From Lacimicrobium alkaliphilum (lineage in GTDB: Bacteria; Pseudomonadota; Gammaproteobacteria; Enterobacterales; Alteromonadaceae), in assembly GCF_002591895.1 (NCBI RefSeq), contig NZ_NISX01000024.1:1-56424 (forward strand): a stretch of 56,424 nucleotides of DNA. The letters run 5' to 3'. The notes beneath the pieces were generated by a model. It did not search any database, had not been told where the DNA came from, and was given only the letters and a program-made list of their open reading frames with translations. The translations under genes were made by a program, and so were the position numbers. Of the stretch, positions 38,483 to 48,073 are shown piece by piece (the stretch's first letter is position 1; each line of letters begins with the position of its first letter).

Positions 38483-39096
38483 CTTAAATAGCGATCCAGT
38501 GTCTTTTTTATCTGCTGATGCACTTGTTCTATGGGTTGCATAGCATCAATCACCTCGATGCTGCTATCCTCATCGGCCAATTGCAGGTACTTATTTCGGG
38601 TGCGCTGAAAAAAAGCCAGGCCAGATTGTTCAATACGATCCAGCTCTCCCCGGCCCCGCGCCCGTTCCAGCCCAATGGCCGGATCCACATCCAGGTACAA
38701 CGTCAGATTCGGAGTAAACCCCTTTAAACTGATGTTACGCAGATTTTCAATCAGGCTGTCGTCAAGTTGCCTGCCACCGCCCTGGTAAGCGCGTGAGGAA
38801 AGGTCGTGACGATCACCCAACACCCATTTATCCTGGCTCAGTGCCGGGCGGATAACATTTTCCAGTAACTGCACTCTGGCCGCATACATCAGCAGCAATT
38901 CAGCTTCGATAGTGACAGTTTCCTGCCAGGGGTGTTTTACACACTCCCTGATAGCCTCCGCCATCGGTGTACCACCTGGTTCACGGGTGCATACCAGCTG
39001 ATGTCCGGCAGCTTCGATACAGGATTTTACCAGTGCCACCGCGGAGCTTTTACCGGCTCCTTCGAGACCTTCAATTACAATAAATTTACCGGGCAT
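38479..39096 (-). CDS. tmk: Thymidylate kinase
   Basis: dTMP to dTDP phosphorylation. 205 residues. P-loop [19 protein letters not shown] type motif in [16 protein letters not shown], and [25 protein letters not shown] (LID). Overlaps holB by four bases. The upstream neighbour mltG is separated by 504 bases of repeat-rich DNA. Confidence 0.96.
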   Translation of the reverse strand: MPGKFIVIEGLEGAGKSSAVALVKSCIEAAGHQLVCTREPGGTPMAEAIRECVKHPWQETVTIEAELLLMYAARVQLLENVIRPALSQDKWVLGDRHDLSSRAYQGGGRQLDDSLIENLRNISLKGFTPNLTLYLDVDPAIGLERARGRGELDRIEQSGLAFFQRTRNKYLQLADEDSSIEVIDAMQPIEQVHQQIKKTLDRYLR

Positions 39097-39124
39097 AGTT
39101 TCTCTATTTATTTACCACAAACCA

Positions 39125-39188
39125 CCCAGCAACCTTTGATTCATCTACAAAGTAAAGCTGGACTAATCCAGTATTCAAAGGTGCTGGG
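39125..39188. repeat. Inverted-repeat element (CCCAGCA(A)CCTTTGA arms)
   Basis: Arms CCCAGCAACCTTTGA at 39125 and TCAAAGGTGCTGGG ending 39188, with an inner hairpin CTGGA-CTAA-TCCAG. The same arm sequence recurs inside the element at 39430-39529. Confidence 0.65.
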
Positions 39189-39300
39189 CAAGCACATAAC
39201 GCAGAGGGGTTTAGGGCACATAGCTTATCAATTCCCTTTCTCTGCTGTGTAATACTTTATTGTTTACCAACAACACCAATACTCAACTTCAACACTGTTC

Positions 39301-39398
39301 GTCATGCCCGAGGTAGTTATCGGGCATCCAGAGACCTTTTATGTAACTCAGTTCACCACAGAGGCACTGGGTTCCCGCTAACAACTTGCGGGAATGAC
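39301..39398. repeat. GTCAT...ATGAC paired-hairpin element, copy A
   Basis: 98 bases with terminal GTCAT/ATGAC, a left hairpin GCCCGA ... TCGGGC and a right hairpin TTCCCGC ... GCGGGAA with loop TAACAACTT. Same plan as the element at 45103-45206. Confidence 0.75.
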
Positions 39399-39429
39399 TA
39401 ACTTTATATCCTTAGGCATGCTGCCGTTT

Positions 39430-39529
39430 GTCAGAGATCCTGAAACAAGCCCAGCACCTTTGATTAACAGATGGTGCTTAATAAGACTATCCCATTCAAT
39501 CAAAGGCTGCTGGGCAAGTTCAGGATGAC
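39430..39529. repeat. GTCA...ATGAC inverted-repeat element, copy B
   Basis: Near-perfect 29-base arms at 39437-39465 and 39498-39526 (ATCCTGAA ... GCCCAGCA ... CCTTTGATT). With copy A and the 39125-39188 element it fills most of the tmk-mltG gap. Near the mltG end there is also a CCTCTGTGTTCTCCGTGTCT stretch of the kind found in other intergenic repeats. Confidence 0.7.
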
Positions 39530-39600
39530 GAGGGCGGCTCCAGATCAGAGACATTACCAGACCTCTGTGTTCTCCGTGTCTCTGTGGTAAAAACCATCCT

Positions 39601-40593
39601 TTACTTTTGATTAAGCTGGTATTGTCGCACTGCCTTGTTGTGATCGGCAAGATTAGTAGAGAACACATGGCTGCCGTCATTGCGCGATACAAAATACAAT
39701 TCGTCGCTGGCTACGGGGTTAACTGCGGCCATCACTGATGCAGCGCTGGGCATGGCAATCGGTGTGGGTGGCAGACCATTAATCACATAGGTATTGTAGG
39801 GTGTGGCTTCACGTAAATCTTTGCGGCGAATATTGCCGTCAAAGCTCTCACCCATTCCATAAATCACTGTTGGATCAGTCTGTAGGCGCATACCCCGGCG
39901 TAAGCGATTAACAAATACCGCGGCAATGCGGTTGCGCTCCTCGGCAAGGCCCGTTTCTTTTTCAATTATCGAGGCCATTATCAATGCTTCATAAGCCGTT
40001 GTGTAAGGCAAATCCGGATTGCCACTTAGCCACGCCTGCTGCACAAAGTCCTGCATTCTATTATAGGCCTGACGCACAATCTTGCGGGCATCGGTACCAT
40101 TGGAAAAATGATAGGTGTCAGGCATTAACCAGCCTTCAAGACTGCCGCCCTGTGGGTCAAGTTGCTGAACAAATTCGTTATTCAGCCCACTGCCATCCAG
40201 ATTCGGATGAGCCTGTATCTGCATCAGCCAATCCTGCCAGCGAAAGCCTTCCACCAGTTGTATGGAAAATAGCTTTTCTTTACCGGCAACCAGCATATTC
40301 AGCAGCTGCAATATGCTCATACCGGGCTCAATCTCATAAGTACCAGCCTTAACCTGTGCCAGTTCTGGCTTGATTTTCACCAGTACTCTGGGCGCAAACC
40401 GGCTGGGGATCATGTCATTGGCACGTAAGTAATGCAGCAGATGATTCACATGCTGACCGCGTTCAAGGGTATATTCAACCGGGCCGGAAAGATTAAGAGG
40501 GGCATTCACCTGCTGCAGCAGTGCGCGATAACCCCAGGCCGCCGCAAGCAGCCCTAACACCAGTAATAACACTAACCACTTCAGTTTATTCAA
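39601..40593 (-). CDS. mltG: Endolytic murein transglycosylase MltG (YceG)
   Basis: 330 residues. Cuts nascent glycan strands and so acts as peptidoglycan terminase. N-terminal membrane helix (WLVLLLVLGLLAAAWGYRAL), then a LysM-like part, then the YceG catalytic domain with ASIIEKETGLAEERNRIAAVFVNRL (catalytic Glu), RLQTDPTVIYG and YNTYVINGLPPTPIAMP. Overlaps pabC by four bases. Confidence 0.95.
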   Translation of the reverse strand: MNKLKWLVLLLVLGLLAAAWGYRALLQQVNAPLNLSGPVEYTLERGQHVNHLLHYLRANDMIPSRFAPRVLVKIKPELAQVKAGTYEIEPGMSILQLLNMLVAGKEKLFSIQLVEGFRWQDWLMQIQAHPNLDGSGLNNEFVQQLDPQGGSLEGWLMPDTYHFSNGTDARKIVRQAYNRMQDFVQQAWLSGNPDLPYTTAYEALIMASIIEKETGLAEERNRIAAVFVNRLRRGMRLQTDPTVIYGMGESFDGNIRRKDLREATPYNTYVINGLPPTPIAMPSAASVMAAVNPVASDELYFVSRNDGSHVFSTNLADHNKAVRQYQLNQK

Positions 40594-41393
40594 AGTATCT
40601 CCCTGGCAAGCTGCCTTACGCTGTCGATTGCAAAGTTATAATGCTTGTAGCGCCTGACCGGAACAATCCCCATCAGACTGTTGCAGAGTAATACTGCCTG
40701 GGCCTGTTGCAGGATGCGAGGCGAAGCCTGTACTTGCATAACCGGACTGCCAACCGTCTTAAAGTGCTGCAAAATTCGCTCACGCATCACACCGGCCACT
40801 CCGCAATAACACAGATCCGGGGTATACCATACACCGTTGATTTGCCAGAAAAGATTGGATGCTGAGCATTCCACTATCATGCCCTGCGTATCGCAGACCA
40901 GCATTTCCTCAGGCCCGTCATCAGGTACATGCATTTTTACCAACACCTGTTCCAGGCGGTTAAGATGTTTAATACCGGCAAGCTTAGGCTGACGGGCCAG
41001 TTGAATCTCGCTTAACCCCAGTTCAATGCCTTGTTGCTGCCATTTCTGATAATGTTCAGGCATCGGGTGAACAGTTAATATCCAAAGTGGCTGTTGCATT
41101 TCAGGAGTCTGGTAACCCCGGCCCCCCTCACCACGACTGATCAGCAGTTTAAGCACTGCATTTTGTGCCTCTTGCGCCTGGCAGTTAATGGCATCCTGCA
41201 CCTTATCCCAGCTATTGAAGTCGATACCCAGGATCTGCAGGCCTTTTGTCAGGCGCTGATAATGCAGGGGCCAGAGCTGTGGGGCACCCTGTTCAACCTT
41301 TATCGTGGTAAAGATGCCATCACCGTACTGCACTGCCCTGTCGGCAGCGCTCAGGCTGTTTTGTGGCTGGCCGTTAATCAATATCTTTGTCAT
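40590..41393 (-). CDS. pabC: Aminodeoxychorismate lyase
   Basis: PLP enzyme converting 4-amino-4-deoxychorismate to p-aminobenzoate and pyruvate for folate. 267 residues (E. coli 269). Fold-type IV motifs: DRAVQYGDGIFTTIKVEQG, GIKHLNRLEQVLVKM with the PLP lysine in IKHLNR, VECSASNLFWQINGVWYTPDL and GVAGVMRERIL. Overlaps mltG by four bases; an fabF terminator lies just upstream. Confidence 0.93.
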   Translation of the reverse strand: MTKILINGQPQNSLSAADRAVQYGDGIFTTIKVEQGAPQLWPLHYQRLTKGLQILGIDFNSWDKVQDAINCQAQEAQNAVLKLLISRGEGGRGYQTPEMQQPLWILTVHPMPEHYQKWQQQGIELGLSEIQLARQPKLAGIKHLNRLEQVLVKMHVPDDGPEEMLVCDTQGMIVECSASNLFWQINGVWYTPDLCYCGVAGVMRERILQHFKTVGSPVMQVQASPRILQQAQAVLLCNSLMGIVPVRRYKHYNFAIDSVRQLAREIL

Positions 41394-41409
41394 GCCCTGC
41401 TTCGAAACG

Positions 41410-41447
41410 AAAAAAAAGCCTGTAAGAAGTCGAACTCTACAGGCTTT
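41410..41447 (-). terminator. Rho-independent terminator after fabF
   Basis: Minus-strand AAAGCCTGTAG ... CTTACAGGCTTT followed by a T-run, 28 bases beyond the fabF stop and 17 before pabC, so pabC-mltG need read-through or their own promoter. Confidence 0.85.
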
Positions 41448-41474
41448 GTTTTATTTTACCAGTTTGGTGTCCGC

Positions 41475-42713
41475 TCAAACCTTTTTAAACAGCAGCGAAC
41501 CGTTAGTACCACCAAAACCAAAAGAGTTGCATAAGGCATATTCCATCTGTACATCTCGTGCCGTATGCGGCACAAAGTCCAGATCGCAGCCCTCGTCGGG
41601 GTTGTCCAGATTAATGGTGGGCGGCACTTTTTGATCAACCAGCGCCAGTGCCGTAAAAATAGCTTCAACTGCACCAGCGGCACCGAGTAAATGGCCGGTC
41701 ATGGATTTGGTCGAGCTAACCAGTACCTTATCCGCCGAACCGGCAAACACCCGTTTCACCGCCATGGCTTCGGCCACATCACCGGTTGGTGTCGAGGTGC
41801 CATGGGCATTGATATACCCCACCTGATCAGCATTCACACCAGCATCTTTAAGAGCGTTGTCCATAGAGCGCGCCGCGCCTTCCCCACCATCCGGCGGCGA
41901 AGTCATATGATAAGCATCGCCACTCATACCAAAACCGACCAGTTCAGCGTAAATTTTTGCGCCACGAGCTTTCGCCTGTTCATACTCTTCGAGCATTACC
42001 ACACCGGCACCGTCACCCATAACAAAGCCATCACGGTCTTTATCCCAGGGTCGACTGGCAGCCTGAGGATTGTCATTGCGGGAAGACAGTGCCCGGGCGG
42101 CAGCAAAACCGCCTAATCCCAGCGGCGTAATCGCCGCTTCGGCGCCCCCTGCCAGCATGGCATCGGCATCGCCATAGGCAATGGTTCTGGCCGCCACACC
42201 AATATTGTGCACACCTGTAGTACAGGCGGTAACAATATTCAGGTTAGGGCCTTTCAGGCCTTCCATTATCGACAAAAAGCCTGAAATCATATTAGTGATA
42301 GTGGACGGTACAAAGAAAGGTGAAATTTTGCGCGGGCCAGAAGCCAGCAACTTAGAATGGTTTTCTTCAATCAGCCCCAGTCCGCCAATGCCCGAGCCAA
42401 CGGCAACACCGACGCGCTCGGCATTCGCTTGTTTGATTTCCAGGCCCGAATCTTTCAGCGCCTGCATACCGGCAGCAATGCCGTACTGAATAAAAAGATC
42501 CATCTTTTTACTTTCTTTTTTCGACATGTACTGTTCAACGTCAAAGCCCTTAATCACACCGGCAAAGCGGGTAGAGAACTTGCTGACGTCAAACGTTTCG
42601 AGATTAGCGATGCCGCTTTTACCGGCAAGCAAAGCATCCCAGGTAGTGCTGACATCCAGCCCTAAAGGTGAAAGCATGCCAAGACCTGTTACAACAACAC
42701 GACGTTTGGACAC
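41475..42713 (-). CDS. fabF: Beta-ketoacyl-ACP synthase II
   Basis: Chain-elongating condensing enzyme of type II fatty-acid synthesis; 412 residues. Catalytic Cys in [14 protein letters not shown], the two His in [11 protein letters not shown] and [13 protein letters not shown]. The acyl pocket and gating segment end in [12 protein letters not shown]. Downstream of acpP, as in E. coli. Confidence 0.96.
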   Translation of the reverse strand: MSKRRVVVTGLGMLSPLGLDVSTTWDALLAGKSGIANLETFDVSKFSTRFAGVIKGFDVEQYMSKKESKKMDLFIQYGIAAGMQALKDSGLEIKQANAERVGVAVGSGIGGLGLIEENHSKLLASGPRKISPFFVPSTITNMISGFLSIMEGLKGPNLNIVTACTTGVHNIGVAARTIAYGDADAMLAGGAEAAITPLGLGGFAAARALSSRNDNPQAASRPWDKDRDGFVMGDGAGVVMLEEYEQAKARGAKIYAELVGFGMSGDAYHMTSPPDGGEGAARSMDNALKDAGVNADQVGYINAHGTSTPTGDVAEAMAVKRVFAGSADKVLVSSTKSMTGHLLGAAGAVEAIFTALALVDQKVPPTINLDNPDEGCDLDFVPHTARDVQMEYALCNSFGFGGTNGSLLFKKV

Positions 42714-42886
42714 GATGGCCTCCGAGAGGAAAATTTATTACCAGACACAATGATCATAGAATGGTTCGCTAAAGCTGTGGGTGCTTCTGCAATAGTTTCG
42801 TATGAGACTCGCCGCCCTGACATACCAGCCAAGTTTGGCTTTGGGCGCCCTGAACTGTTCATATGCTGTGCGTGATGGTGGGATGG

Positions 42887-42914
42887 AAAAACGGCTCAGA
42901 ATGAGCCGTTTTTT
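42887..42914 (-). terminator. Rho-independent terminator after acpP
   Basis: Minus-strand AAAACGGCTCATTCTGAGCCGT followed by T-run, eight bases after the acpP stop. It probably limits fabF relative to acpP. Confidence 0.88.
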
Positions 42915-42921
42915 GTTATTT

Positions 42922-43161
42922 TTACGCGTCTTTGTGAGCGTTAATGTAGTCAATGGCTGACTGAACTGTAGTGATCTTCTCGGCTTCTTCATCCGGGATC
43001 TCAGTATCAAATTCTTCTTCAAGCGCCATTACCAACTCTACTGTATCCAGTGAATCAGCGCCCAGATCGTCAACAAATGACGCTTCAGACTTTACTTCTT
43101 CTTCTTTAACGCCCAGTTGCTCAACAATAATTTTGATTACGCGTTCTTCGATATTACTCAT
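42922..43161 (-). CDS. acpP: Acyl carrier protein
   Basis: 79 residues, very acidic. Carries the growing acyl chain on 4'-phosphopantetheine at the Ser in [10 protein letters not shown]. The N-terminus [20 protein letters not shown] matches the AcpP family. A 224-base gap with no clear element separates it from fabG. Confidence 0.98.
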   Translation of the reverse strand: MSNIEERVIKIIVEQLGVKEEEVKSEASFVDDLGADSLDTVELVMALEEEFDTEIPDEEAEKITTVQSAIDYINAHKDA

Positions 43162-43385
43162 AGTTCTAGTTTTCCCTTAAAAGTGACGCTAGATGTAAAT
43201 TTGGCAGTAGTGTATTTTGCAAGTTAAGGCCTTGCAAGCTACAGCGTAAAGTTTTTTTCTGGTCAAACCACAATCTAGCACAAAACATATTCATTAACAG
43301 GTATTAGTTTTTTACCCGCATGAACTCGTAAAATCAATACAAATACCGGTATCTTTACACCGGTTAACCGTGATAGATGGCCCTA

Positions 43386-44123
43386 TCAGGCCATCAACAT
43401 ACCACCATTAACATGAATGGTCTCGCCGGTAATATAAGCGGCACCATCTGACACTAAAAACATCACGGTAGCCGCAATCTCTTGTGGGTCACCCAACCTG
43501 TTGGCCGGAATATCCTTAAAGATGGCTTCTTTTTGTTCATCAGTCAGCGATTGGGTCATATCGGTGTCAATAAACCCCGGCGAAACAGTATTCACTGTAA
43601 CACCGCGCGAGGCAACTTCCCGCGCCAGTGACTTGGAAAAACCAATCACTCCGGCTTTTGCCGCCGCATAATTTGCCTGGCCAGGATTACCGGATGTACC
43701 CACCACCGAACCTATATTAACAATTCTGCCCTGGCGTTTTTTCATCATGCCTCGCAAAACCGCTTTTGACATACGGAATATCGACGTCAGATTGGTGTCC
43801 ATAATGCTCTGCCATTCGTCGTCTTTCATTCGCATAAGCAGATTATCGCGAGTAATACCGGCATTGTTTATCAGAATATCCGGGTCACCGAATTCACTCT
43901 TAATCTGAGTCAGACACGCTTCAATCTGTTCTGGCTCGATAACGTTCAATGCCATACCTTTGCCGCGCTCACCCAGATAATCAGTGATCTTCTGCGCACC
44001 AGACTCAGAGGTGGCGGTACCGATTACCGTCGCTCCCTGAGCCGCCAATTGTTCGGCTATGGCTTTACCTATGCCACGACTGGCACCGGTTACCAGTGCA
44101 ACTTTACCTTGTAAGTCAGACAT
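43386..44123 (-). CDS. fabG: 3-oxoacyl-ACP reductase FabG
   Basis: NADPH-dependent SDR reducing beta-ketoacyl-ACP; 245 residues (E. coli 244). TGASRGIGKAIAEQL cofactor motif, NNAGITRDNLLMRM, catalytic Ser-Tyr-Lys (SVVGTSGNPGQANYAAAKAG), and a C-terminal GETIHVNGGMLMA. It directly abuts fabD. Confidence 0.97.
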   Translation of the reverse strand: MSDLQGKVALVTGASRGIGKAIAEQLAAQGATVIGTATSESGAQKITDYLGERGKGMALNVIEPEQIEACLTQIKSEFGDPDILINNAGITRDNLLMRMKDDEWQSIMDTNLTSIFRMSKAVLRGMMKKRQGRIVNIGSVVGTSGNPGQANYAAAKAGVIGFSKSLAREVASRGVTVNTVSPGFIDTDMTQSLTDEQKEAIFKDIPANRLGDPQEIAATVMFLVSDGAAYITGETIHVNGGMLMA

Positions 44124-45059
44124 TTATTTACCTTTCTCAGTTAGTGTCTGGATGCCCTGCGGGGTATTAACCGCATCACAACTCAGACTCTTATCAATGC
44201 GTTTTGTCAGCCCGGTCAGTACCTTGCCCGGACCTAACTCATACACCTGAGTCACGCCTTCACTGACCATTTTTTGCATACTTTCGGTCCAGCGTACCGG
44301 GTTAAATAACTGGCGAACCAGAGCATCTTTAATCCGCTCCGGCTGTTGCTCGGTTTCTACATCAACATTATTAATCAGTGGTATGACAGGCGCATTAAAG
44401 GTCAGTTCAGCCAGTTCCGCTGCAAGTTTTTCTGCGGCTGGTTTCATCAGCGCACAATGAGAAGGCACACTCACTGGCAGAGGCAATGCGCGCTTGGCTC
44501 CGGCTGCTTTACAGGCTTCCATAGCCCGTTCAACTGCAGCTTTTTGCCCTGCAATTACCACCTGGCCGGGGCTGTTATAGTTAACAGCGGAAACAACATC
44601 ACCAGCGGCCGCTTCGGCACAAGCCTGTTCGACTTTGTCATCATCCAGACCGATAATCGCGGCCATAGCGCCGGTACCAGCAGGAACCGCCTGCTGCATA
44701 AATTCGCCACGCAGCGCGGTGAGTTTAATGCCATCTGCAAAATCCAACACACCGGCACACACCAGCGCCGAATATTCGCCCAGACTGTGACCAGCCAACA
44801 GATCCGGCGGTGGAACCCCCTGGGCTTGTGCGACGCGCCATACAGCAACGCTGGCGGCCAGCAAAGCAGGCTGTGTGCGCTGTGTCTGATTTAAATCGGC
44901 CTCAGGCCCTTGTTGAACGAGATGCCAGAGATCGTAACCGAGTACCTCGCTGGCCTGTGCAAAGGTTTCTTCAACCTGCGGATAATCTGCGGCCAGTTCT
45001 GATAGCATACCCAGAGACTGAGAGCCCTGACCAGGAAAAACAAACGCAGTTTTTGACAT
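44124..45059 (-). CDS. fabD: Malonyl-CoA:ACP transacylase
   Basis: 311 residues from ATG 45059, which has GGAGA six bases upstream; a longer frame from 45107 would add 16 residues without such a site and would run into the repeat element. Motifs: FVFPGQGSQSLGM, GHSLGEYSALVCAG with the nucleophile Ser, and PVSVPSHCALMKPAA with the catalytic His. Loads malonyl units onto AcpP. Confidence 0.96.
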   Translation of the reverse strand: MSKTAFVFPGQGSQSLGMLSELAADYPQVEETFAQASEVLGYDLWHLVQQGPEADLNQTQRTQPALLAASVAVWRVAQAQGVPPPDLLAGHSLGEYSALVCAGVLDFADGIKLTALRGEFMQQAVPAGTGAMAAIIGLDDDKVEQACAEAAAGDVVSAVNYNSPGQVVIAGQKAAVERAMEACKAAGAKRALPLPVSVPSHCALMKPAAEKLAAELAELTFNAPVIPLINNVDVETEQQPERIKDALVRQLFNPVRWTESMQKMVSEGVTQVYELGPGKVLTGLTKRIDKSLSCDAVNTPQGIQTLTEKGK

Positions 45060-45102
45060 AGATTGTCTCCATATTTTTATCACCACAGAGATACGCTTCC
45101 TC

Positions 45103-45206
45103 GTCATCCTGATGAAAATCAGGATCTTTTAACGGCCGCTGCACGACTAAACCTAGCCAACTCAGCCGTCTGTAAAGGATTCCGGCTAACAACATGCCGG
45201 AATGAC
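45103..45206. repeat. GTCAT...ATGAC paired-hairpin element, copy C, inside the fab operon
   Basis: 104 bases with terminal GTCAT/ATGAC, left hairpin CCTGATGAAAATCAGG and right hairpin TTCCGGC ... GCCGGAA with loop TAACAACAT. It is nested inside another inverted pair, CCACAGAGAT at 45083-45092 and ATCTCTGTGG at 45218-45227. It separates fabH from fabD by 178 bases. Confidence 0.78.
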
Positions 45207-45237
45207 GATCAATGTTTATCTCTGTGGCGAATTATTG

Positions 45238-46197
45238 TTAGTAACGTACTAATGCCGAGGCCCAGGCAAAACCACCACCAAAAGCTTCCAGCAGAAGATT
45301 GTGCCCGCGCTGTATGCGCCCATCGCGAATTGCTGTATCGAGCGCAGTGGGTACAGTCGCTGCAGAGGTGTTGCCATAATCCTGCAGTGTGAGCACCACT
45401 CTTTCCATTGGCATTTCAAGCTTTTTGGCAGTGGCTTTTATAATACGAAAATTAGCCTGATGGGGCACCAGCCAGTCCAAGTCTGACTTTTGCATATCAT
45501 TAGCGGCCAGTGTCTGCTCTACCACTTCACTGAGTTTGGTGACGGCCACTTTAAACACTTCGTTACCTTTCATCACGCCCCAGTTCTCGTGCACAGACTG
45601 TTCATTGCCCCGCTCAGGGTTACCCACATAGAGCAGGTCATTGTACGAGCCTGCGGCGTGAATATGAGTCGAGAGAATGCCCGGTTCTTCACTGGCCTCG
45701 ATCAGCGTTGCCCCTGCGCCATCGCCAAACAGGATCACCATAGTGCGATCCTCAGGAGACACTAAGCGGCTCAGGCAATCACTGCCGACCACCAGGATAC
45801 GTTTGCACATACCGGACTTAATATACTGATCAGCCACACTCAGGGCATAACAATAACCGGCACAGGCCGCGCCTACATCAAAGGCGGGAATACCATCCAG
45901 CTGCAGAATTTTCTGAATATCACAGGCCGCACTGGGCAGAGACTTGTTGTGACTGGTAGTGGCACAGACAATCATATCGATACTACGGGGATCAATACCA
46001 GCCGCTTCAATAGCGTGTTTTGAGGCTTCTGCACCCATGGTTGCAGCGGTTTCATCGTCGCCGATAATACGTCTTTCTTTAATACCGGTGCGGTCGGTAA
46101 TCCACTCGTCGTTAGTATCGACCATCTGCTCCAGATCGGCGTTGCTACGCACCTGGCTGGGATAATAACTGCCGGTGCCAATAATTCTCGAATACAT
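45238..46197 (-). CDS. fabH: Beta-ketoacyl-ACP synthase III
   Basis: Starts fatty-acid chains by condensing acetyl-CoA with malonyl-ACP. 319 residues. Active-site Cys in [15 protein letters not shown], His in [14 protein letters not shown], Asn in [13 protein letters not shown], the family catalytic triad. Three bases downstream of plsX. Confidence 0.97.
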   Translation of the reverse strand: MYSRIIGTGSYYPSQVRSNADLEQMVDTNDEWITDRTGIKERRIIGDDETAATMGAEASKHAIEAAGIDPRSIDMIVCATTSHNKSLPSAACDIQKILQLDGIPAFDVGAACAGYCYALSVADQYIKSGMCKRILVVGSDCLSRLVSPEDRTMVILFGDGAGATLIEASEEPGILSTHIHAAGSYNDLLYVGNPERGNEQSVHENWGVMKGNEVFKVAVTKLSEVVEQTLAANDMQKSDLDWLVPHQANFRIIKATAKKLEMPMERVVLTLQDYGNTSAATVPTALDTAIRDGRIQRGHNLLLEAFGGGFAWASALVRY

Positions 46198-46200
46198 GGT

Positions 46201-47226
46201 TCAGGGCCTTTCCATTAGAAGGGTTTCTATTTTATGTTTGATTTTTGTCGGAACCTGCCTGTCGACCTCACTTATGGCCTCTTTTATGGCGTATAGCAAA
46301 GCTTCACTCGAAGCATTACCGTGGCTCTTTACAACAATTCCGCGCAATCCTATCAGACTCGCGCCATTGTACTGGTCGGGGTTCACCCTTGAGTAGATTT
46401 TACGCAGGATAGGTAATGACAGGCGCGCCATTACCCTGGTCAGAAGGTTCTTGCCTGAAACCCGCTTCACTTCACTCAGAATCAGCTTACCCAGGCCTTC
46501 ACAGGCTTTAAGAGCAATGTTACCGACAAAACCATCAGTTACTACAACATCCGCTTTTCCGGTAAAGATGTCATTGCCTTCTACATAGCCAATATAGTTA
46601 ATGCCGGGCACAGAAGACAGAATTTGTGCCGTGTGCTTAACCTGATCATTACCTTTAATCTGCTCTTCACCCACATTGAGCAATCCCACCCGGGGCTTAT
46701 TAATCCCCTCCACTTCTTCTGCCATTACCGAACCCATAACCGCATACTGAAACAGAATTTCCGAATCGCAGTTAACATTGGCGCCGAGATCAAGCAGATA
46801 AACCTTTTTCTTACCAGAGGTAGGTAAAGAGGAAATTAAAGCCGGCCTGTCGATACCCGGAAGCGTTTTGAGTACGTAATAAGCCATGGCCAGCAGCGCA
46901 CCGGTATTACCGGCACTGACACAGGCATCGGCTTTCCCCTGCTCCACCAGTTCCAAAGCACGGCGCATTGAAGAGTTCTGCTTGTTACGCAAGGCGCTAC
47001 TGGGGCGTTCATCCATCGCAACCTGTTGATCAGTATGCAGGATCTCTAAGCGCTTTTCGGGTAAATCGGAATAGCTTTGCAGACCATGGCGTATGATTTC
47101 ACTGTCGCCACAGAGTATAAGATGCAGATGTGAATATTCTTTCACCGCAAGGACTGCGGCTTCGATAGTAACGGGGGGGCCGTTATCCCCCCCCATCATA
47201 TCTAACGCGATGGTTAGATGTGTCAA
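46201..47226 (-). CDS. plsX: Phosphate acyltransferase PlsX
   Basis: Makes acyl-phosphate from acyl-ACP for phospholipid synthesis. 341 residues. N-terminal TIALDMMGGDNGPPVTIEAA, VSAGNTGALLAMA, LLDLGANVNCDSE, LLNVGEEQIKGND and VVTDGFVGNIALKACEG motifs identify the family. Peripheral inner-membrane protein. Eleven bases after rpmF. Confidence 0.97.
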   Translation of the reverse strand: MTHLTIALDMMGGDNGPPVTIEAAVLAVKEYSHLHLILCGDSEIIRHGLQSYSDLPEKRLEILHTDQQVAMDERPSSALRNKQNSSMRRALELVEQGKADACVSAGNTGALLAMAYYVLKTLPGIDRPALISSLPTSGKKKVYLLDLGANVNCDSEILFQYAVMGSVMAEEVEGINKPRVGLLNVGEEQIKGNDQVKHTAQILSSVPGINYIGYVEGNDIFTGKADVVVTDGFVGNIALKACEGLGKLILSEVKRVSGKNLLTRVMARLSLPILRKIYSRVNPDQYNGASLIGLRGIVVKSHGNASSEALLYAIKEAISEVDRQVPTKIKHKIETLLMERP

Positions 47227-47237
47227 AGTCAGCTCGC

Positions 47238-47408
47238 TTAGTTTGCGACGACTTTATTGCCTTTGTAGTAACCGTCAGCTGTTACGTGATGACGACGATG
47301 CGTCTCACCTGACGTGGAATCTACAGACAAGGTTTCCGCTGTTAAGGCATCATGCGAACGACGCATGCCGCGCTTTGAACGGGTTTTACGATTCTTTTGT
47401 ACCGCCAT
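47238..47408 (-). CDS. rpmF: 50S ribosomal protein L32
   Basis: 56-residue basic protein read directly from the minus strand: [20 protein letters not shown] followed by [20 protein letters not shown], then a GYYKGNKVV end and TAA. It has the typical L32 N-terminus, and its place between yceD and plsX is the conserved order. AGGAG is eight bases ahead of the ATG. The C-terminal zinc Cys residues of some L32 proteins are absent, as in E. coli. Confidence 0.96.
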   Translation of the reverse strand: MAVQKNRKTRSKRGMRRSHDALTAETLSVDSTSGETHRRHHVTADGYYKGNKVVAN

Positions 47409-47411
47409 TAC

Positions 47412-47939
47412 CTACTCCTGATCTCGCTTAAGTTCTTTCAACACCGCAAAGGGGTTTGGACGCTCAGCGGCCGGTTCAATCTCTCCAAAACTCATTTCTT
47501 CCGCACCCCGTTTGCAGTCTTTTTCTGCGTGAAAAGCCACAATGGGCAGGGCTAAAATCAGTTCGTCTTCTAAAAGCTGGAGTAAATTGATTTCTCCATG
47601 TTCATCAACTTCAACCGGCTCGTAAGCCTCCGGTAACTCATCGATGTCTTGCCCGTCCTTTACAGGACAATAGCAAAATGACACGTCCAAGTGATGAGTG
47701 AAAGGTTCATTACACCTTTCACAGATAAGTGATACCTGCGTTTTAACGCGACCTTCAAAAAAAGCCAGTTCCTGTGCGTCTTTACTGAAGCTGACTTCTA
47801 CATCTATGTCGTGTGCCGCCGATGCAACCGCCTGCTGTAGCCTGACCAAATCAACAGCCTGAAACACACCAATATATTCGGCGCGTTTAACGGCATTTCT
47901 GATCGGATCTAGCTGCTTGGGCAGTTTCACTTTCTGCAT
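47412..47939 (-). CDS. yceD: YceD/DUF177 protein
   Basis: 175 residues (E. coli 173). The Cys-containing LICERCNEPFTHHLDVSFCYCPV stretch and the acidic DELPEAYEPVEVDEHGEINLLQLLEDELILALP region are hallmarks. It is linked to 23S rRNA accumulation and ribosome assembly in some bacteria and plants; the exact role is unsettled. First gene of the rpmF-plsX-fab operon. Confidence 0.93.
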   Translation of the reverse strand: MQKVKLPKQLDPIRNAVKRAEYIGVFQAVDLVRLQQAVASAAHDIDVEVSFSKDAQELAFFEGRVKTQVSLICERCNEPFTHHLDVSFCYCPVKDGQDIDELPEAYEPVEVDEHGEINLLQLLEDELILALPIVAFHAEKDCKRGAEEMSFGEIEPAAERPNPFAVLKELKRDQE

Positions 47940-48073
47940 AGGGCGCGCATATTATAGCCTGAAGGGGGTGGAGTCAAAGAAAATATCTGCGCGACAATGG
48001 TCACAAGGCTGCTCTGTAACCCGTTTGTTGCTAACATTATAAGCCAGCTTAAAACACACTGACGGATTCATCG

